Positions 1 through 9,034 of a DNA stretch of 64,000 nucleotides are shown here, piece by piece. This DNA comes from Rhodospirillaceae bacterium (lineage in GTDB: Bacteria; Pseudomonadota; Alphaproteobacteria; CACIAM-22H2). The notes beneath the pieces are model-generated. The model saw only the letters and a program-made list of their open reading frames with translations. It was not told the origin of the DNA and searched no databases. Position numbers and translations under genes: made by a program. The stretch is taken from the NCBI GenBank assembly GCA_022843945.1, contig JALHMR010000014.1, positions 57,075-121,074 of the forward strand. Direction: 5' to 3'. The first letter of the stretch is position 1. Each line of letters opens with the position of its first letter.

Positions 1-870
1 ATTCTCCGGCCGGATGGCCACGTCCACCGCATCGCCGTGCGCCATGCCCGCCGGCACATCGACCGGCAGCTGCGGTCCGCCGTCGAGAGCCACGCGGCCG
101 CGCGCCTCGCCCGTCCCAACGACGCGCCCCGGCACGAAATTGACCTGGCCCATGAAGTCGGCGACCACCCGGTTGGCGGGTCGCGAGTAGATGTCGCGCG
201 GGCTGCCGTACTGCTGCAGCACGCCCAGATGCATGACCGCGATCTCGTCCGACAGGGCCAGCGCCTCGGACTGGTCGTGGGTGACGTAGACGAAGGTGAT
301 GCCGGTGCGGCGCTGGATCTGCTTGAGCTCGCTGCGCATGCGCTCGCGCAGCTTGGCGTCGAGGTTGGAGAGCGGCTCGTCGAGCAGCAGGATGCCCGGC
401 TCGACCACCAGCGAGCGGGCCAGGGCCACGCGCTGCTGCTGGCCGCCGGAGAGCTGGCTGGGCAGCCGGTCCTCGTAGCCCTGCAGGCCGACGAGATCGA
501 GCATGGCCATGACCTTGGTCCTGATCTCCGCCGAGCCCAGGCGGCGGATCATCAGCCCGAAGGAGACGTTCTCGAACACCGTCTTATGCGGCCAGACGGC
601 GTAGTTCTGAAAGACCATGCCCATGCCGCGCTTGTCGGGCGGCGTCACGCCTTCCGGCGAGGAGACCACCGTGCCGTCGACCTGGATCGTGCCGGTGTCG
701 GGCTTCAGGTAGCCGGCGATCAGGCGCAGGGTGGTCGTCTTGCCGCAGCCCGAGGGCCCCAGCAGCGTGACGAAGCGGTTGTCGGCGATGTCGAGCGAGA
801 AGGTCTGCACCGCCGCCAACTGGCCGCCGGCGTAGTGCTTCGACAGATTGTCGATCTGGATGCGCGCCAT
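1..870 (-). CDS. ABC transporter ATP-binding protein, Fe3+/polyamine type (3' end cut off)
   Basis: This is the cytoplasmic ATPase that powers the importer encoded by the two genes just upstream on the same strand. Reading from the ATG at 870, Walker A (GPSGCGKTT) lies at residues 38-46. A signature LSGGQQQR and a Walker B LLLDEPLSNLD follow, and a TOBE-like region ending in IRPEN lies near the window edge. No stop is reached, so the C-terminus lies outside the window. It starts 6 bp after the permease stop, the usual SBP-permease-ATPase order. The family (FbpC/PotA/PhnT-like) carries ferric iron, polyamines or aminoethylphosphonate; the substrate cannot be read from this gene. Confidence 0.93.
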   Translation of the reverse strand, partial: MARIQIDNLSKHYAGGQLAAVQTFSLDIADNRFVTLLGPSGCGKTTTLRLIAGYLKPDTGTIQVDGTVVSSPEGVTPPDKRGMGMVFQNYAVWPHKTVFENVSFGLMIRRLGSAEIRTKVMAMLDLVGLQGYEDRLPSQLSGGQQQRVALARSLVVEPGILLLDEPLSNLDAKLRERMRSELKQIQRRTGITFVYVTHDQSEALALSDEIAVMHLGVLQQYGSPRDIYSRPANRVVADFMGQVNFVPGRVVGTGEARGRVALDGGPQLPVDVPAGMAHGDAVDVAIRPEN

Positions 871-876
871 GCCCTG

Positions 877-2583
877 CTAATCCGATGTTGTGGCGCGCTG
901 GCCGCCCAGCCGGTTGGCGATCAGGATCGCGACGCCGATGATGATCATGTTGATGTTGGCGAGCGCCGAGACCGGCTCGATATAGCCGGTCTCGTAGAGA
1001 TTGAAGATGGCCACGGCGACGGTGATCGAGCTCGAGCTGAAGAGCAGGATCGAGGCGCTGAGCTCCTGGATCGCCGGCACGAAGACCAGCAGCCAGCCGG
1101 CGAACAGGCCTGGCCGGATCAGCGGCAGGGTGATGTGGCGCATGGTCTGCAGCCACGAAGCGCCGAGGATATGGGCACTCTCCTCCAGCGAGGAGTCGAC
1201 CTGGCGCAAGGAGGCGTTGGCGGCGCGCACGCCCAGCGGGATGTAGCGGCCGGTATAGGCGAGCAGCAGGATGGCGATGGTGCCGTAGAGCGCGAACGGC
1301 GTGGCCAGCCAGAACTGGATCAGCGCCACCGCCATGACGATGCCCGGCAAGCCCAAGGGAATAAGAGAAGCATAGTCAAGGAAGCGGCGACCGGTGAGCT
1401 GGGTCCGCAGGTCGATCCAGCCGATGATCGCCCCGATCAGCACGGCGAGCGACGCCGCCAGCGCGGCCAGAAGAAGCGAGTTGCCGATGGCGCGCTGGGT
1501 CACGTCGTACTGGAACAGCACGAAGCGGTAGTGCTGGAGCGTGACGTTCTCCCACGACCACAAGCCCACCGACTTGATGAACGAGACGCCGATCAGCGAG
1601 GCGTACGGAGCGGCGATGGCCACCAGGAACACCACCACGGTGAAGCCGAACATCACCCAGCGGAAGGGCCCGAGGTCGATGAGCTGCGGCCGGCTGCCCT
1701 TGCCGCCCAGCGTCACATAGGAGCGCCGCGCCAGATAGCCGCGCTGCAGGAACAGCGCGATCACGGTGATGGCCACGAAGATCAGCGACAGCGCCGAGGC
1801 CAGGCCGTATTGCGGCGGATAGTCGAACAACGCGTAGATGCGCGTCGGCAGCGTGTAAATGCGGCCCGGGATGCCGACGATGGCCTGGCTGCCGAACAGC
1901 GCGATGGCATTGACGAAGGCCAGCAGGGTGCCCGAGAGCACCGCCGGCGCCACCAGGGGTGCGGTGATCTGCAGCGCCGTGCGCCACTTCCCCGCCCCCA
2001 GGATCTGCGCCGACTCCTCGTAGGACGCGTCCACCGATTCGAGCGCACTCGTCGCCAGAAGGTAGACGAAGGGGAAGGTGTGCAGCACCGTGACCACCAC
2101 CAGCCCGGCCATCGAGAAGATGTTGAAGGTCAGGAAATCGAGCCCGGCGCTGCGCAGGGCGGCGTTGATGAGCCCGGCGTTCGGCCCGAACAGGTTGACG
2201 AAGGCGATGGCGGTCAGGAACGGCGGCGTCAGGTACGACAGGCTGGCGGTCAGCCGGATGAAGCCCTTGAAGGGCGTGTTGGTGCGGCTCACCGCCCAGG
2301 CCAGCGGCAGGCCGATGAGCAGGCTGAACAGCCCGGTCCACGCCCCGAGCACCAGGGAATTGATCAGCGCCCGGTAATAGAGCGGCCGCTCCATGGCGCG
2401 CACGAAATTGCCGACCGAGAAGCCCTCGTCCTCGCTGCTCACGCTGCCGAGGATGAGCGAAGCCAGCGGCAGCACGACCAGCACGATGAGCGAAGCGATG
2501 GCCCCGCCCATGACGATGTGCTCTAGGCGGATCCCCCCGGTCTTCGGCCGGGCAAGCGTGGCGGGCGCGGCTATGGTGACCAT
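877..2583 (-). CDS. ABC transporter permease with two fused permease domains (FbpB/ThiP type)
   Basis: A 568-residue inner-membrane permease made of two tandem binding-protein-dependent transport domains, each with about six hydrophobic segments. Two EAA-type loops that contact the ATPase are visible: EESAQILGAG around residues 189-198 and EESAHILGAS near residue 485. The doubled architecture is typical of ferric-iron, thiamine and 2-aminoethylphosphonate importers, where one polypeptide forms the whole channel. It lies between its binding protein (upstream) and its ATPase (downstream, 6 bp gap), so the three genes form one operon. A short GC-rich palindromic repeat separates it from the binding-protein gene. 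Confidence 0.93.
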   Translation of the reverse strand: MVTIAAPATLARPKTGGIRLEHIVMGGAIASLIVLVVLPLASLILGSVSSEDEGFSVGNFVRAMERPLYYRALINSLVLGAWTGLFSLLIGLPLAWAVSRTNTPFKGFIRLTASLSYLTPPFLTAIAFVNLFGPNAGLINAALRSAGLDFLTFNIFSMAGLVVVTVLHTFPFVYLLATSALESVDASYEESAQILGAGKWRTALQITAPLVAPAVLSGTLLAFVNAIALFGSQAIVGIPGRIYTLPTRIYALFDYPPQYGLASALSLIFVAITVIALFLQRGYLARRSYVTLGGKGSRPQLIDLGPFRWVMFGFTVVVFLVAIAAPYASLIGVSFIKSVGLWSWENVTLQHYRFVLFQYDVTQRAIGNSLLLAALAASLAVLIGAIIGWIDLRTQLTGRRFLDYASLIPLGLPGIVMAVALIQFWLATPFALYGTIAILLLAYTGRYIPLGVRAANASLRQVDSSLEESAHILGASWLQTMRHITLPLIRPGLFAGWLLVFVPAIQELSASILLFSSSSITVAVAIFNLYETGYIEPVSALANINMIIIGVAILIANRLGGQRATTSD

Positions 2584-2603
2584 GCGTCTTCTTACGGAGG
2601 GTC

Positions 2604-2705
2604 ACCCCCACCCCACCCTCCCCCGTCGAGGGGGAGGGAGAAGACGGGAATGGCTCGCCTCTTAAAGTCCCCTCCTCCCTTGCGGGGGAGGGTTAGGGTG
2701 GGGAG
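2604..2705. repeat. GC-rich palindromic intergenic repeat, copy 1
   Basis: About 100 bp between the binding-protein and permease genes. The left part reads as an inverted repeat (ACCCTCCCCC, a short loop, then GGGGGAGGG). The right part has the same shape (CTCCTCCCTTGCGGGGGAGG) followed by GTTAGGGTGGGG, which mirrors the CCCCACCCCACCC at the left end. A clearly related unit lies at 19441-19530. Such CCCTCCCC...GGGGAGGG units are dispersed in many alphaproteobacterial genomes and can fold as strong hairpins in RNA. Here it may lower expression of the distal permease relative to the receptor. Confidence 0.7.
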
Positions 2706-2735
2706 TGCTGCTTCACGCACCGGGACTACTGTCAG

Positions 2736-3791
2736 TTACTGGAAGATCTCGTTGAAGCGGTCCTTGATCTTCTTCGATTCCTTCTCGATGTAGTCGTAGT
2801 CCACGGCGATCAGCTTGAGGGTCGAGAGTTGCGGATTGCCCTCCGGCGGCTGCACGTCGCTGCGCGACGAGTAGATGCCCTCGGCGGGGAACATCTTCTG
2901 TACCGCGTCGCTGATCATGAACTCGGCGAACAGCTTCGCCGCGTTGGGGTTCGGGCTCTTGCCGACGATCGCCGTCGGCGAGGGCACGACGAAGGTGCCA
3001 TCGGCCGGGAAGAGCGTGCGCATCTTGTGGCCGGCCTTGCGGTCATCATAGGCGTACTGGTCGGCACCTTCGGCCGCGATCATGCGCTCGCCGCGCTTCA
3101 ACATGTCCGAGACCTGCTGGTGCCCCTGCACGATCATCGTGTCGTTCTTGCGCAGCTTCTCGTAGAAGTCCCAGCCGTAGCGCTTGGAGAGCGTGCCGAC
3201 GACCATCAACTGCAGTGCGGTGAAGCTCGGATCCGGCATCACCAGCTTGCCCTTGTATTTGGGGTTGGTGAGGTCGGTCCACGACTTGGGCATATCGGCC
3301 TCGGCGACCTTATCGTCGCGCGCGATCATCACCATCATGTTGAGGCGCTGGGCGATGTACTGCCCCTGCGGATGCTTCGCCTCATCGGGGATCTTGTCGA
3401 AGTTCTTGGGCCGGAAGGGAATGAACAGCCCCTTCTTGGCGAAGGCTTCGGAGGCGGCCGGGTCGGACGTGGTCAGCACGTCGACGGCGAAGCGTCCGGC
3501 ATCGGTTTCCTGGGCGAATCGACGGATGACGGCGGAGCCGCCGGAGCGGAACAGCTCGACGCGGACGCCGTAGGCTTCCTCGAACAGCTTGCCGATTTTC
3601 TGCGCCGCCTCGACCGGCGTCGAGGTGTACCAGACGACCTTGCCGTCGCGCTTGGCGGCGGCGGGGTCGGCGGTATCGGGCGTGAAGCCCTGGGCCCCTG
3701 CACCGGGGATTAGGGCGAGGCTGGCGGTCGCCAGCGATAGTGTCGCGGCCAAAACAAGGCGGCGCGTCACCGCTTGCACGGTTCCGGTCAT
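2736..3791 (-). CDS. Periplasmic solute-binding protein of Fe3+/polyamine-type ABC importer
   Basis: A 351-residue receptor. The ATG at 3791 is chosen because it begins a standard signal peptide (hydrophobic LVLAATLSLATASLALIP, then AQG cleavage site) and follows a good AGGGAGGAG ribosome-binding site. The reading frame stays open further upstream but nothing there is conserved. The mature part opens with the DGKVVWYTSTP segment typical of family 1/6 binding proteins such as FbpA and AEP-binding PhnS. I do not see the paired tyrosines that bind iron in FbpA, so an organic or phosphonate ligand is as likely as ferric iron. It is the first gene of the importer operon. Confidence 0.9.
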   Translation of the reverse strand: MTGTVQAVTRRLVLAATLSLATASLALIPGAGAQGFTPDTADPAAAKRDGKVVWYTSTPVEAAQKIGKLFEEAYGVRVELFRSGGSAVIRRFAQETDAGRFAVDVLTTSDPAASEAFAKKGLFIPFRPKNFDKIPDEAKHPQGQYIAQRLNMMVMIARDDKVAEADMPKSWTDLTNPKYKGKLVMPDPSFTALQLMVVGTLSKRYGWDFYEKLRKNDTMIVQGHQQVSDMLKRGERMIAAEGADQYAYDDRKAGHKMRTLFPADGTFVVPSPTAIVGKSPNPNAAKLFAEFMISDAVQKMFPAEGIYSSRSDVQPPEGNPQLSTLKLIAVDYDYIEKESKKIKDRFNEIFQ

Positions 3792-3935
3792 GGATCTCCT
3801 CCCTTTGCCAGCGCGCCGGTTCCGGCTGCGCGGTTTCCTCGGATCTGAGTATCGGGCCCAACCGCGCTCGTTGGCAAGGCCACGCCGCAAGCCTAAGATA
3901 TGAGCAGCACCGTCATCCCCGGCGAATAACACCTT

Positions 3936-5183
3936 ATGACGCCTGATAATTCCGCGACGACCCCGGCGACGCCGCGCTCCACCGCCTTCGTTCAGACGCT
4001 GATCGGCTCGGGCCATGGCCTCAGCCATTTCTACCAGCTCGCCCTGCCGCCCCTGTTCCCGCTGATCCAGCAGGAATTCGACGTCAGCTACGCGGCCCTC
4101 GGCCTGCTCCTGACGCTGTTCGCGGCGACTACCGGCGGCTTCCAGGTCGTCGCCGGCTTCCTGGTCGACAAGATGGGGGCGCGTCCGCTGCTGATCGCCG
4201 GCCTGGCGCTGTCCGGCGCGGCCATGGGGTCCATCGGCTTCGTCGACACCTATTGGGCGATGGCCGTGCTGGTGACCATCGCCGGCATCGGCAACGCCGT
4301 GTTTCACCCGGCCGACTACGTGATCCTCAACGCCTCGGTGCCGCGCTCCAAGCTCGGCCAGGCCTTCAGCATCCATACCTTCACCGGCAACGTGGGCTTC
4401 GTGCTCGCCCCGCCGACGATGATCCTGCTGACCGCGCTTTACGGCTGGCGCATGGCGCTGATCTGCGTCGGCGCGCTCGCCTTCGCGGTCATGATCTTCG
4501 TCATCAGCTTCGGCCACGTCCTGCACGACCGTCGCGCGCCCAAGAAAGCCGCCGCCAACGAGGCGCCCGGCGGCAAGACCGGCTGGCGCCTGCTGCTTTC
4601 CGGCCCGATCCTCATCATGTTCGCCTTCTACATGATGCTGGCGATGGCCTCGTCGGGACTGCAGAGCTTCCTGGTTACGGCGCTGGTCGAGGTGCACAGC
4701 ATCACGCTCAACATCGCCAATGTCGTGCTGACGGCGCTGCTGGCGGCCGGCGCGGTCGGCATTCTGCTCGGCGGCCATATCGCCGACCGTACCTCGCGCC
4801 ACGCCCCCATCGTCTGCGTCCTGCTGCTCGTCTGCGGCGGCCTGTCAGCCATCGCCGGCTACCTGCCGCTGGGCGCGGCGGCGCTGATCGCCTTGTTCAG
4901 CCTCGTCGGCTTCCTGCAGGGCACGACGCGTTCGCCGCGCGACATGATGCTGCGCGAGATCACCCCGGACCGCGATGTCGGCAAGGCTTTCGCCTTCGTC
5001 ACCACCGGCATCAATCTCGGTAGTGCCATCGCGCCCTTCATCTTCGGGCTGATCCTCGACCACGGCGAGCCGCGCTGGATCTTCCTGGCGCTCGGCCTGT
5101 TCTTCGTGATGGGTATCGCGACGGTTGGCACGTCGCGCATGTACGCCAAGCCGGCTCCGGTGGCCAGCGCGGCGGCAGACTAG
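3936..5183 (+). CDS. MFS transporter, fosmidomycin-resistance-like
   Basis: A 415-residue inner-membrane carrier with about twelve hydrophobic segments and a central hydrophilic loop near residues 190-212. The start matches the Fsr/NarK-like branch of the major facilitator superfamily (GHGLSHFYQLALPPLFPLI). The DKMGARP loop between helices 2 and 3 is the family signature region. Members of this branch export drugs or small metabolites by proton antiport; the true substrate is unknown. It is transcribed divergently from the ABC importer, and its stop codon overlaps that of the deacetylase-like gene by 4 bp (CTAG), so the two are convergent. Confidence 0.88.
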   Translation: MTPDNSATTPATPRSTAFVQTLIGSGHGLSHFYQLALPPLFPLIQQEFDVSYAALGLLLTLFAATTGGFQVVAGFLVDKMGARPLLIAGLALSGAAMGSIGFVDTYWAMAVLVTIAGIGNAVFHPADYVILNASVPRSKLGQAFSIHTFTGNVGFVLAPPTMILLTALYGWRMALICVGALAFAVMIFVISFGHVLHDRRAPKKAAANEAPGGKTGWRLLLSGPILIMFAFYMMLAMASSGLQSFLVTALVEVHSITLNIANVVLTALLAAGAVGILLGGHIADRTSRHAPIVCVLLLVCGGLSAIAGYLPLGAAALIALFSLVGFLQGTTRSPRDMMLREITPDRDVGKAFAFVTTGINLGSAIAPFIFGLILDHGEPRWIFLALGLFFVMGIATVGTSRMYAKPAPVASAAAD

Positions 5184-6103
5184 TTCCGCGCCGCCAGCAG
5201 CGCCTTCACATGCGCAGCTGAAGAAGCCGCCAGTGCGCCAAGATCGTAGCCGCCCTCGAGCGCCGAGACTATACGGCCCTTGGCATGGGTCTTGGCGACC
5301 TCAGCCAGCGCCGCGGTGACCCACTCGTAATCGTCCTCGTGCAGCATCAGGCTGGCCAGCGGATCGTCCTCGTGGGCGTCGAACCCGGCCGAGATGATCA
5401 CCAGCTCGGGCGCGAACTTGTCGAGCGCCGGCAGGATCTTCGTCTCAAAGGCATCGCGAAACTCCCGGCCGCCGCTGTTGGGGCGCAGCGGCGCGTTGAC
5501 GATGTTGCCGACCCCGGTCTCCTTTTCGCTGCCCGTGCCGGGATAGAGCGGCCATTGGTGGCTCGAAGCATAGAAGAGGTGCGGGTCGCGCTCGAACATG
5601 TGCTGCGTGCCGTTGCCGTGATGGACGTCGAAGTCGATCACCGCCACGCGGCTCAGCCCATGCGCCTGGCGGGCATGCAGCGCGCCGATCGCCACGTTGT
5701 TGAACAGGCAGAAGCCCATCGCCTGCATGGCCTCGGCGTGATGGCCTGGCGGGCGCACCGCGCAGAAAGCATTCTTCGCCTTGCCGGTGCACACCGCGTC
5801 CACCGCCGCGACCACCGCCCCCGCGGCGCGCAGCGCCGCCTCGCCCGACCCCGGGCTCACCGCGGTATCGCCGTCGAGATGCTGGCGCCCTTGCGGGGGG
5901 ATGGTGCCCATCACCGCCTCAACATGCGAGGCGGGGTGGACCAGCATCAGATGCTTGTCCTCGGCCCGGGGCGCCAGCAGCCGCTCCAGCTTGATCTCCG
6001 CGAGGCCGCTGAGTACCGCTTTCAACCGATCGGGGCGTTCAGGATGGAAGACGCCGGGATCATGGTCGATGCAGGCTTCGTGCGTCAGCAGCAAGGTCGA
6101 CAT
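5180..6103 (-). CDS. Histone deacetylase family protein (acetylpolyamine amidohydrolase-like)
   Basis: A 307-residue zinc hydrolase of the arginase/deacetylase fold. The ATG at 6103 gives the usual family start (LLLTHEACIDHDPG); longer in-frame starts have no conserved sequence. The active-site set is complete: RPPGHHAE (the catalytic His pair), DFDVHHGNGT (Asp and His zinc ligands), SAGFDAHEDDP (third zinc ligand) and the transition-state tyrosine in EGGYDLG. Bacterial members remove acetyl groups from polyamines or other small amides. It is close to class II-like enzymes such as HdaH. Convergent with the MFS gene, overlapping it by 4 bp. Confidence 0.92.
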   Translation of the reverse strand: MSTLLLTHEACIDHDPGVFHPERPDRLKAVLSGLAEIKLERLLAPRAEDKHLMLVHPASHVEAVMGTIPPQGRQHLDGDTAVSPGSGEAALRAAGAVVAAVDAVCTGKAKNAFCAVRPPGHHAEAMQAMGFCLFNNVAIGALHARQAHGLSRVAVIDFDVHHGNGTQHMFERDPHLFYASSHQWPLYPGTGSEKETGVGNIVNAPLRPNSGGREFRDAFETKILPALDKFAPELVIISAGFDAHEDDPLASLMLHEDDYEWVTAALAEVAKTHAKGRIVSALEGGYDLGALAASSAAHVKALLAARN

Positions 6104-6278
6104 GGAACGAGTTCTCCGCCGGGCTCGCGTTACGCAGATATTGTGGCAGGCGGCCTCCCAGCCAACAAGCGGCGCGCGCGGACCGCAGCAGTAAACGCTT
6201 GCACCGGTGGCCGGCCGGCGGCAACATCCGGCCCAGGGAACGCCCGTGCGGGCGTCATGCATTTCGGGGGATTATCTC

Positions 6279-6668
6279 GTGTTTCGTCGTCTGGTACTCG
6301 TCCTGGGTCTGACCGTCAGCCTGGCCGCGCCGCTGCGCGCCCAACCCCTCGATTTCGATGTCGAGCTCATGCTGGCGCAGGCGCCGGTTGCCGCGCCTTC
6401 GAACTGGGCGCGCGAGCCGGAGACCGGCCGGATCACCGCACTCGCCGTCGGCGCTCTCGCCGGCGTCGTAGCGCTCAACTTCTACATGGGCGGCCTCGCC
6501 TATCTGCCGTTCACGGGTGTCGTGGCGACGACCCCGCTCGCCACCGCCGAAAGCATCGTGGCGATCAGCCGCGTCTATGCGGTCGGCGCCGCCGGTGCCG
6601 GCGCCCTGATCGGCAACTACATCTACGAGCGCCAGCAGCGGCGACAGGATGCTTCGTACGGCCGCTGA
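6279..6668 (+). CDS. Small secreted or membrane protein of unknown function
   Basis: About 129 residues if translation begins at the GTG at 6279, which sits 8 nt after a GGGGG ribosome-binding stretch. That start yields a clean signal peptide (VFRRLVLVLGLTVSLAAPLRAQ). An ATG further upstream lacks these features. Two glycine/alanine-rich hydrophobic stretches follow (about residues 50-75 and 98-115), and a charged C-terminal tail ends in ERQQRRQD. I do not recognise a named family. It is probably an inner-membrane or periplasmic protein. It lies tail to tail with the Bug receptor gene, 6 bp apart. Confidence 0.6.
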   Translation: MFRRLVLVLGLTVSLAAPLRAQPLDFDVELMLAQAPVAAPSNWAREPETGRITALAVGALAGVVALNFYMGGLAYLPFTGVVATTPLATAESIVAISRVYAVGAAGAGALIGNYIYERQQRRQDASYGR

Positions 6669-6674
6669 GCGCCG

Positions 6675-7670
6675 CTAGTCGATCTTCGCGCCTGAATCGC
6701 GGATCACCTTCGCCCATTTGGCGATCTCCGCCCGGATGTGATCGCCGAACGCCACGGCACTCGCCGTGGTCACTTCGAACCCCTGCGCCGCGAGCGTACG
6801 ACGCGACTCTTCCGCCTGTGCCGCCTTCACGGTTTCCTGGCTGAGCCGGGTAACGATATCCACCGGCGTGCCGGCCGGCGCCAGCAACCCGAACCAGGCG
6901 TCGGCAACGAAACCGGGGAAGCCCGATTCCACCAGCGTCGGGACACCCGCCTGCGAAGCCAGGCGAGCCGGCGCTGTCACGGCCAGCCCCCGGAGCTTAT
7001 TGTCCTGCACGTGCGGCAGCACGGTCGGCAGCGTCGCGAACATCACCTGGACCTGCCCGGCGAGAAGGTCCGTGACCGCCGGCGCGCTGCCGCGATAGGG
7101 GACGTGGACGATATCGACCCCCGCGGTCGTCTTGAACAGCTCCCCGATCAGGTGGGCCGCCGAGCCATTGCCGGTGGAGCCGTAGTTCAGTTTGCCCGGA
7201 TTGGCCTTGGCGTGGGCGACCAGTTCCGCCATCGAGCGCACCGGCAGCGAGGGGTGAACCGTGACCATGTTGGTGACCGAGGCGACCAGCGCGACTGGCG
7301 CAAAGTCGCGCAAGGTCTGGTACGGCATGTTGGGAAACAGGCTTTCGTTGGTGGCGTGGGTGGCGTTGTTGCCCAGCACCAGCGTGTAGCCGTCAGGCGC
7401 GGCCTTGGCCACGAGGTCCGAGCCCAGATTGCCGCTGGCGCCCGGGCGGTTGTCGACGGTTACCGGCTGCCCCAGGGCCTCGCTTAGCCGCTGGGCGATC
7501 ACCCGCCCCAGGATGTCGGTCGGCCCGCCAGCCGGATACGGCACCACCAGGCGGATGGGCTTGGACGGCCAGGCTTGGGCAGCGGCGGAACTGCCCAGCG
7601 GGCCGCTGAAAACGCCGGCCGCCAGACCAGCCACCGCCATCAATCGCGCCGCGCTGCGAAGAAGAACCAC
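6675..7670 (-). CDS. Tripartite tricarboxylate transporter receptor (Bug family)
   Basis: A 331-residue periplasmic receptor starting at a GTG (7670) preceded by TAGGGAG. It has a signal peptide ending at SSAAAQA, then the family opening WPSKPIRLVVPYPAGGPTD, followed by VDNRPGASGN and IVHVPYRGSAPAVTDLLAGQ, which line the ligand pocket in characterised Bug proteins. The family binds carboxylates such as citrate, glutamate or aromatic acids. No TctA/TctB membrane genes are nearby, so this is one of the many orphan receptors seen in such genomes. A paralogue lies at 29590-30573. Confidence 0.92.
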   Translation of the reverse strand: MVLLRSAARLMAVAGLAAGVFSGPLGSSAAAQAWPSKPIRLVVPYPAGGPTDILGRVIAQRLSEALGQPVTVDNRPGASGNLGSDLVAKAAPDGYTLVLGNNATHATNESLFPNMPYQTLRDFAPVALVASVTNMVTVHPSLPVRSMAELVAHAKANPGKLNYGSTGNGSAAHLIGELFKTTAGVDIVHVPYRGSAPAVTDLLAGQVQVMFATLPTVLPHVQDNKLRGLAVTAPARLASQAGVPTLVESGFPGFVADAWFGLLAPAGTPVDIVTRLSQETVKAAQAEESRRTLAAQGFEVTTASAVAFGDHIRAEIAKWAKVIRDSGAKID

Positions 7671-7888
7671 GCGTTATCTCCCTAATTTCTATAAATGTTT
7701 CGGCAGAGGGGCCAAGGCGTTGGCCGGGCCGCAAGTAGCGGTTTTATCGGACGAAAATCAATCCTTTACGCCGTCGTAGTGCTTTCCCGGGATACTCCCA
7801 ACCGCTAATATTGTAGCGCAGGGTTGGCCCGACTTGTGCGTGAATACACGGCCATGGTCCGGGCGTTTCGGGGGAGCAAGGAACGAGA

Positions 7889-9004
7889 ATGCGAGTGGTT
7901 ACGCAAGCGGTCGTGGTTGCCGCTTTGGTGGGCCTCGGCGGCGGGGCCTTTTATGTCTGGAAGGACTGGCAGGCGTCCAGCGCTGCGGCGACGCCTGCGG
8001 CGCGCGCGCAAGCTCCGATCCTGGTCGAGGTGATCTCAGCGCGGTCCGGGACCGTGGTCGAGCAGAGTGAGTCGGTCGGCACCGCGCGCGCCAACGAATC
8101 CGTGACCATCACCGCCAAGCAGACCGGCAACATCGCCATCATCGGCTTCGAGGAAGGTCAGCGGGTCAACGCCAACCACGTGCTGATCGAGCTCGAGAAC
8201 AAGGAGCGCCGCGCCGATCTCGACCAGGCGCGCGGCGATCTTGAGCAGGCTCGCGCCGCGCGCGACGAGATCCGCCAGTCCCACGACCGGGCCAAGCAAC
8301 TGCGCAGCAGCGGAAACGTCACCGAGGCGCGACTTGACCAGCTCGAATCCCAGTTCCGTGCCGCCGACGGCCGCGTGCGCAGCATGGAGGCGCGCTTCCG
8401 CTCCGTCGACGCCCGGCTCGACGATGTCCGCCTCTATGCACCCTTCGCCGGCCGCGTCGGCCTCCGCCAGGTCAGCCTTGGCGCCTTGGTCCAGCCGGGA
8501 ACCACGATCACCACGCTCGACGACACATCGAAGATCAAAATCGATTTCAACGTGCCGGAGATCTTCCTCGGCCGCCTGCGGCCGGATCTCGAAGTGGCGG
8601 CGAAGAGCTCGGCTTATCCCGACAAGACCTTCATCGGCCGCGTCACGGCGATCGACACCCGCATCGACCCGGCGACCCGGTCGGTCAAGGTGAATGCCCT
8701 GTTCGACAATCCGTTCGAACAGCTCCGGCCTGGCCTGTTCCTCTCCGTCGAGATCGTTCTCGAGCGCCGCGAGGCGGTCCTCGTCGCCGAGGAAGCGGTG
8801 CTCGCCGAGGGCACCAAGCATTTCGTCTTCGTGGTGAAGGACAACAAGATCGAGCGGCGCGAGATCAAGCTCAACCAGCGCCTGCCCGGCGAAGTCGAGG
8901 TCGCCAGCGGCCTGAAGGCCGATGAGGTCGTCGTGGCCCGCGGCATCCAGCGCGTTCGCCACGGTCAGACCGTGAACCCACAGCCGATCCGCCCCAACAG
9001 CTAA
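7889..9004 (+). CDS. RND efflux periplasmic adaptor (membrane fusion protein)
   Basis: A 371-residue adaptor linking the inner-membrane RND pump encoded 30 bp downstream to an outer-membrane channel. It starts with one hydrophobic segment (TQAVVVAALVGLGGGAFYVW) acting as anchor or signal. A biotinyl-lipoyl-like half (GNIAIIGFEEGQRVNANHVL) follows, then a charged coiled-coil hairpin (about residues 105-175, rich in Arg, Glu and Ala). The second lipoyl half (RLYAPFAGRVGLRQV) and the beta-barrel region come last. RBS AAGGA lies 6-7 nt before the ATG. There is no TolC-like gene here, so the outer-membrane partner must be encoded elsewhere. Confidence 0.94.
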   Translation: MRVVTQAVVVAALVGLGGGAFYVWKDWQASSAAATPAARAQAPILVEVISARSGTVVEQSESVGTARANESVTITAKQTGNIAIIGFEEGQRVNANHVLIELENKERRADLDQARGDLEQARAARDEIRQSHDRAKQLRSSGNVTEARLDQLESQFRAADGRVRSMEARFRSVDARLDDVRLYAPFAGRVGLRQVSLGALVQPGTTITTLDDTSKIKIDFNVPEIFLGRLRPDLEVAAKSSAYPDKTFIGRVTAIDTRIDPATRSVKVNALFDNPFEQLRPGLFLSVEIVLERREAVLVAEEAVLAEGTKHFVFVVKDNKIERREIKLNQRLPGEVEVASGLKADEVVVARGIQRVRHGQTVNPQPIRPNS

Positions 9005-9034
9005 GCCTTTTCGCGCCGCCGAGGAACGCCCCCG

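Noticed and set aside
37..2526. An 829-codon open frame on the plus strand.
   Set aside because: It lies antisense to the clear ABC ATPase and permease genes and has the Arg/His/Gln/Asp-rich composition typical of antisense frames in GC-rich coding DNA.
1..3791. Calling the importer a ferric-iron transporter.
   Set aside because: The binding protein lacks the obvious paired tyrosines of FbpA, and polyamine or aminoethylphosphonate systems share the same gene layout, so specificity is left open.
3792..4802. A long N-terminal extension of the solute-binding protein.
   Set aside because: The extension is antisense to the MFS gene; the internal ATG at 3791 has the ribosome-binding site and signal peptide.
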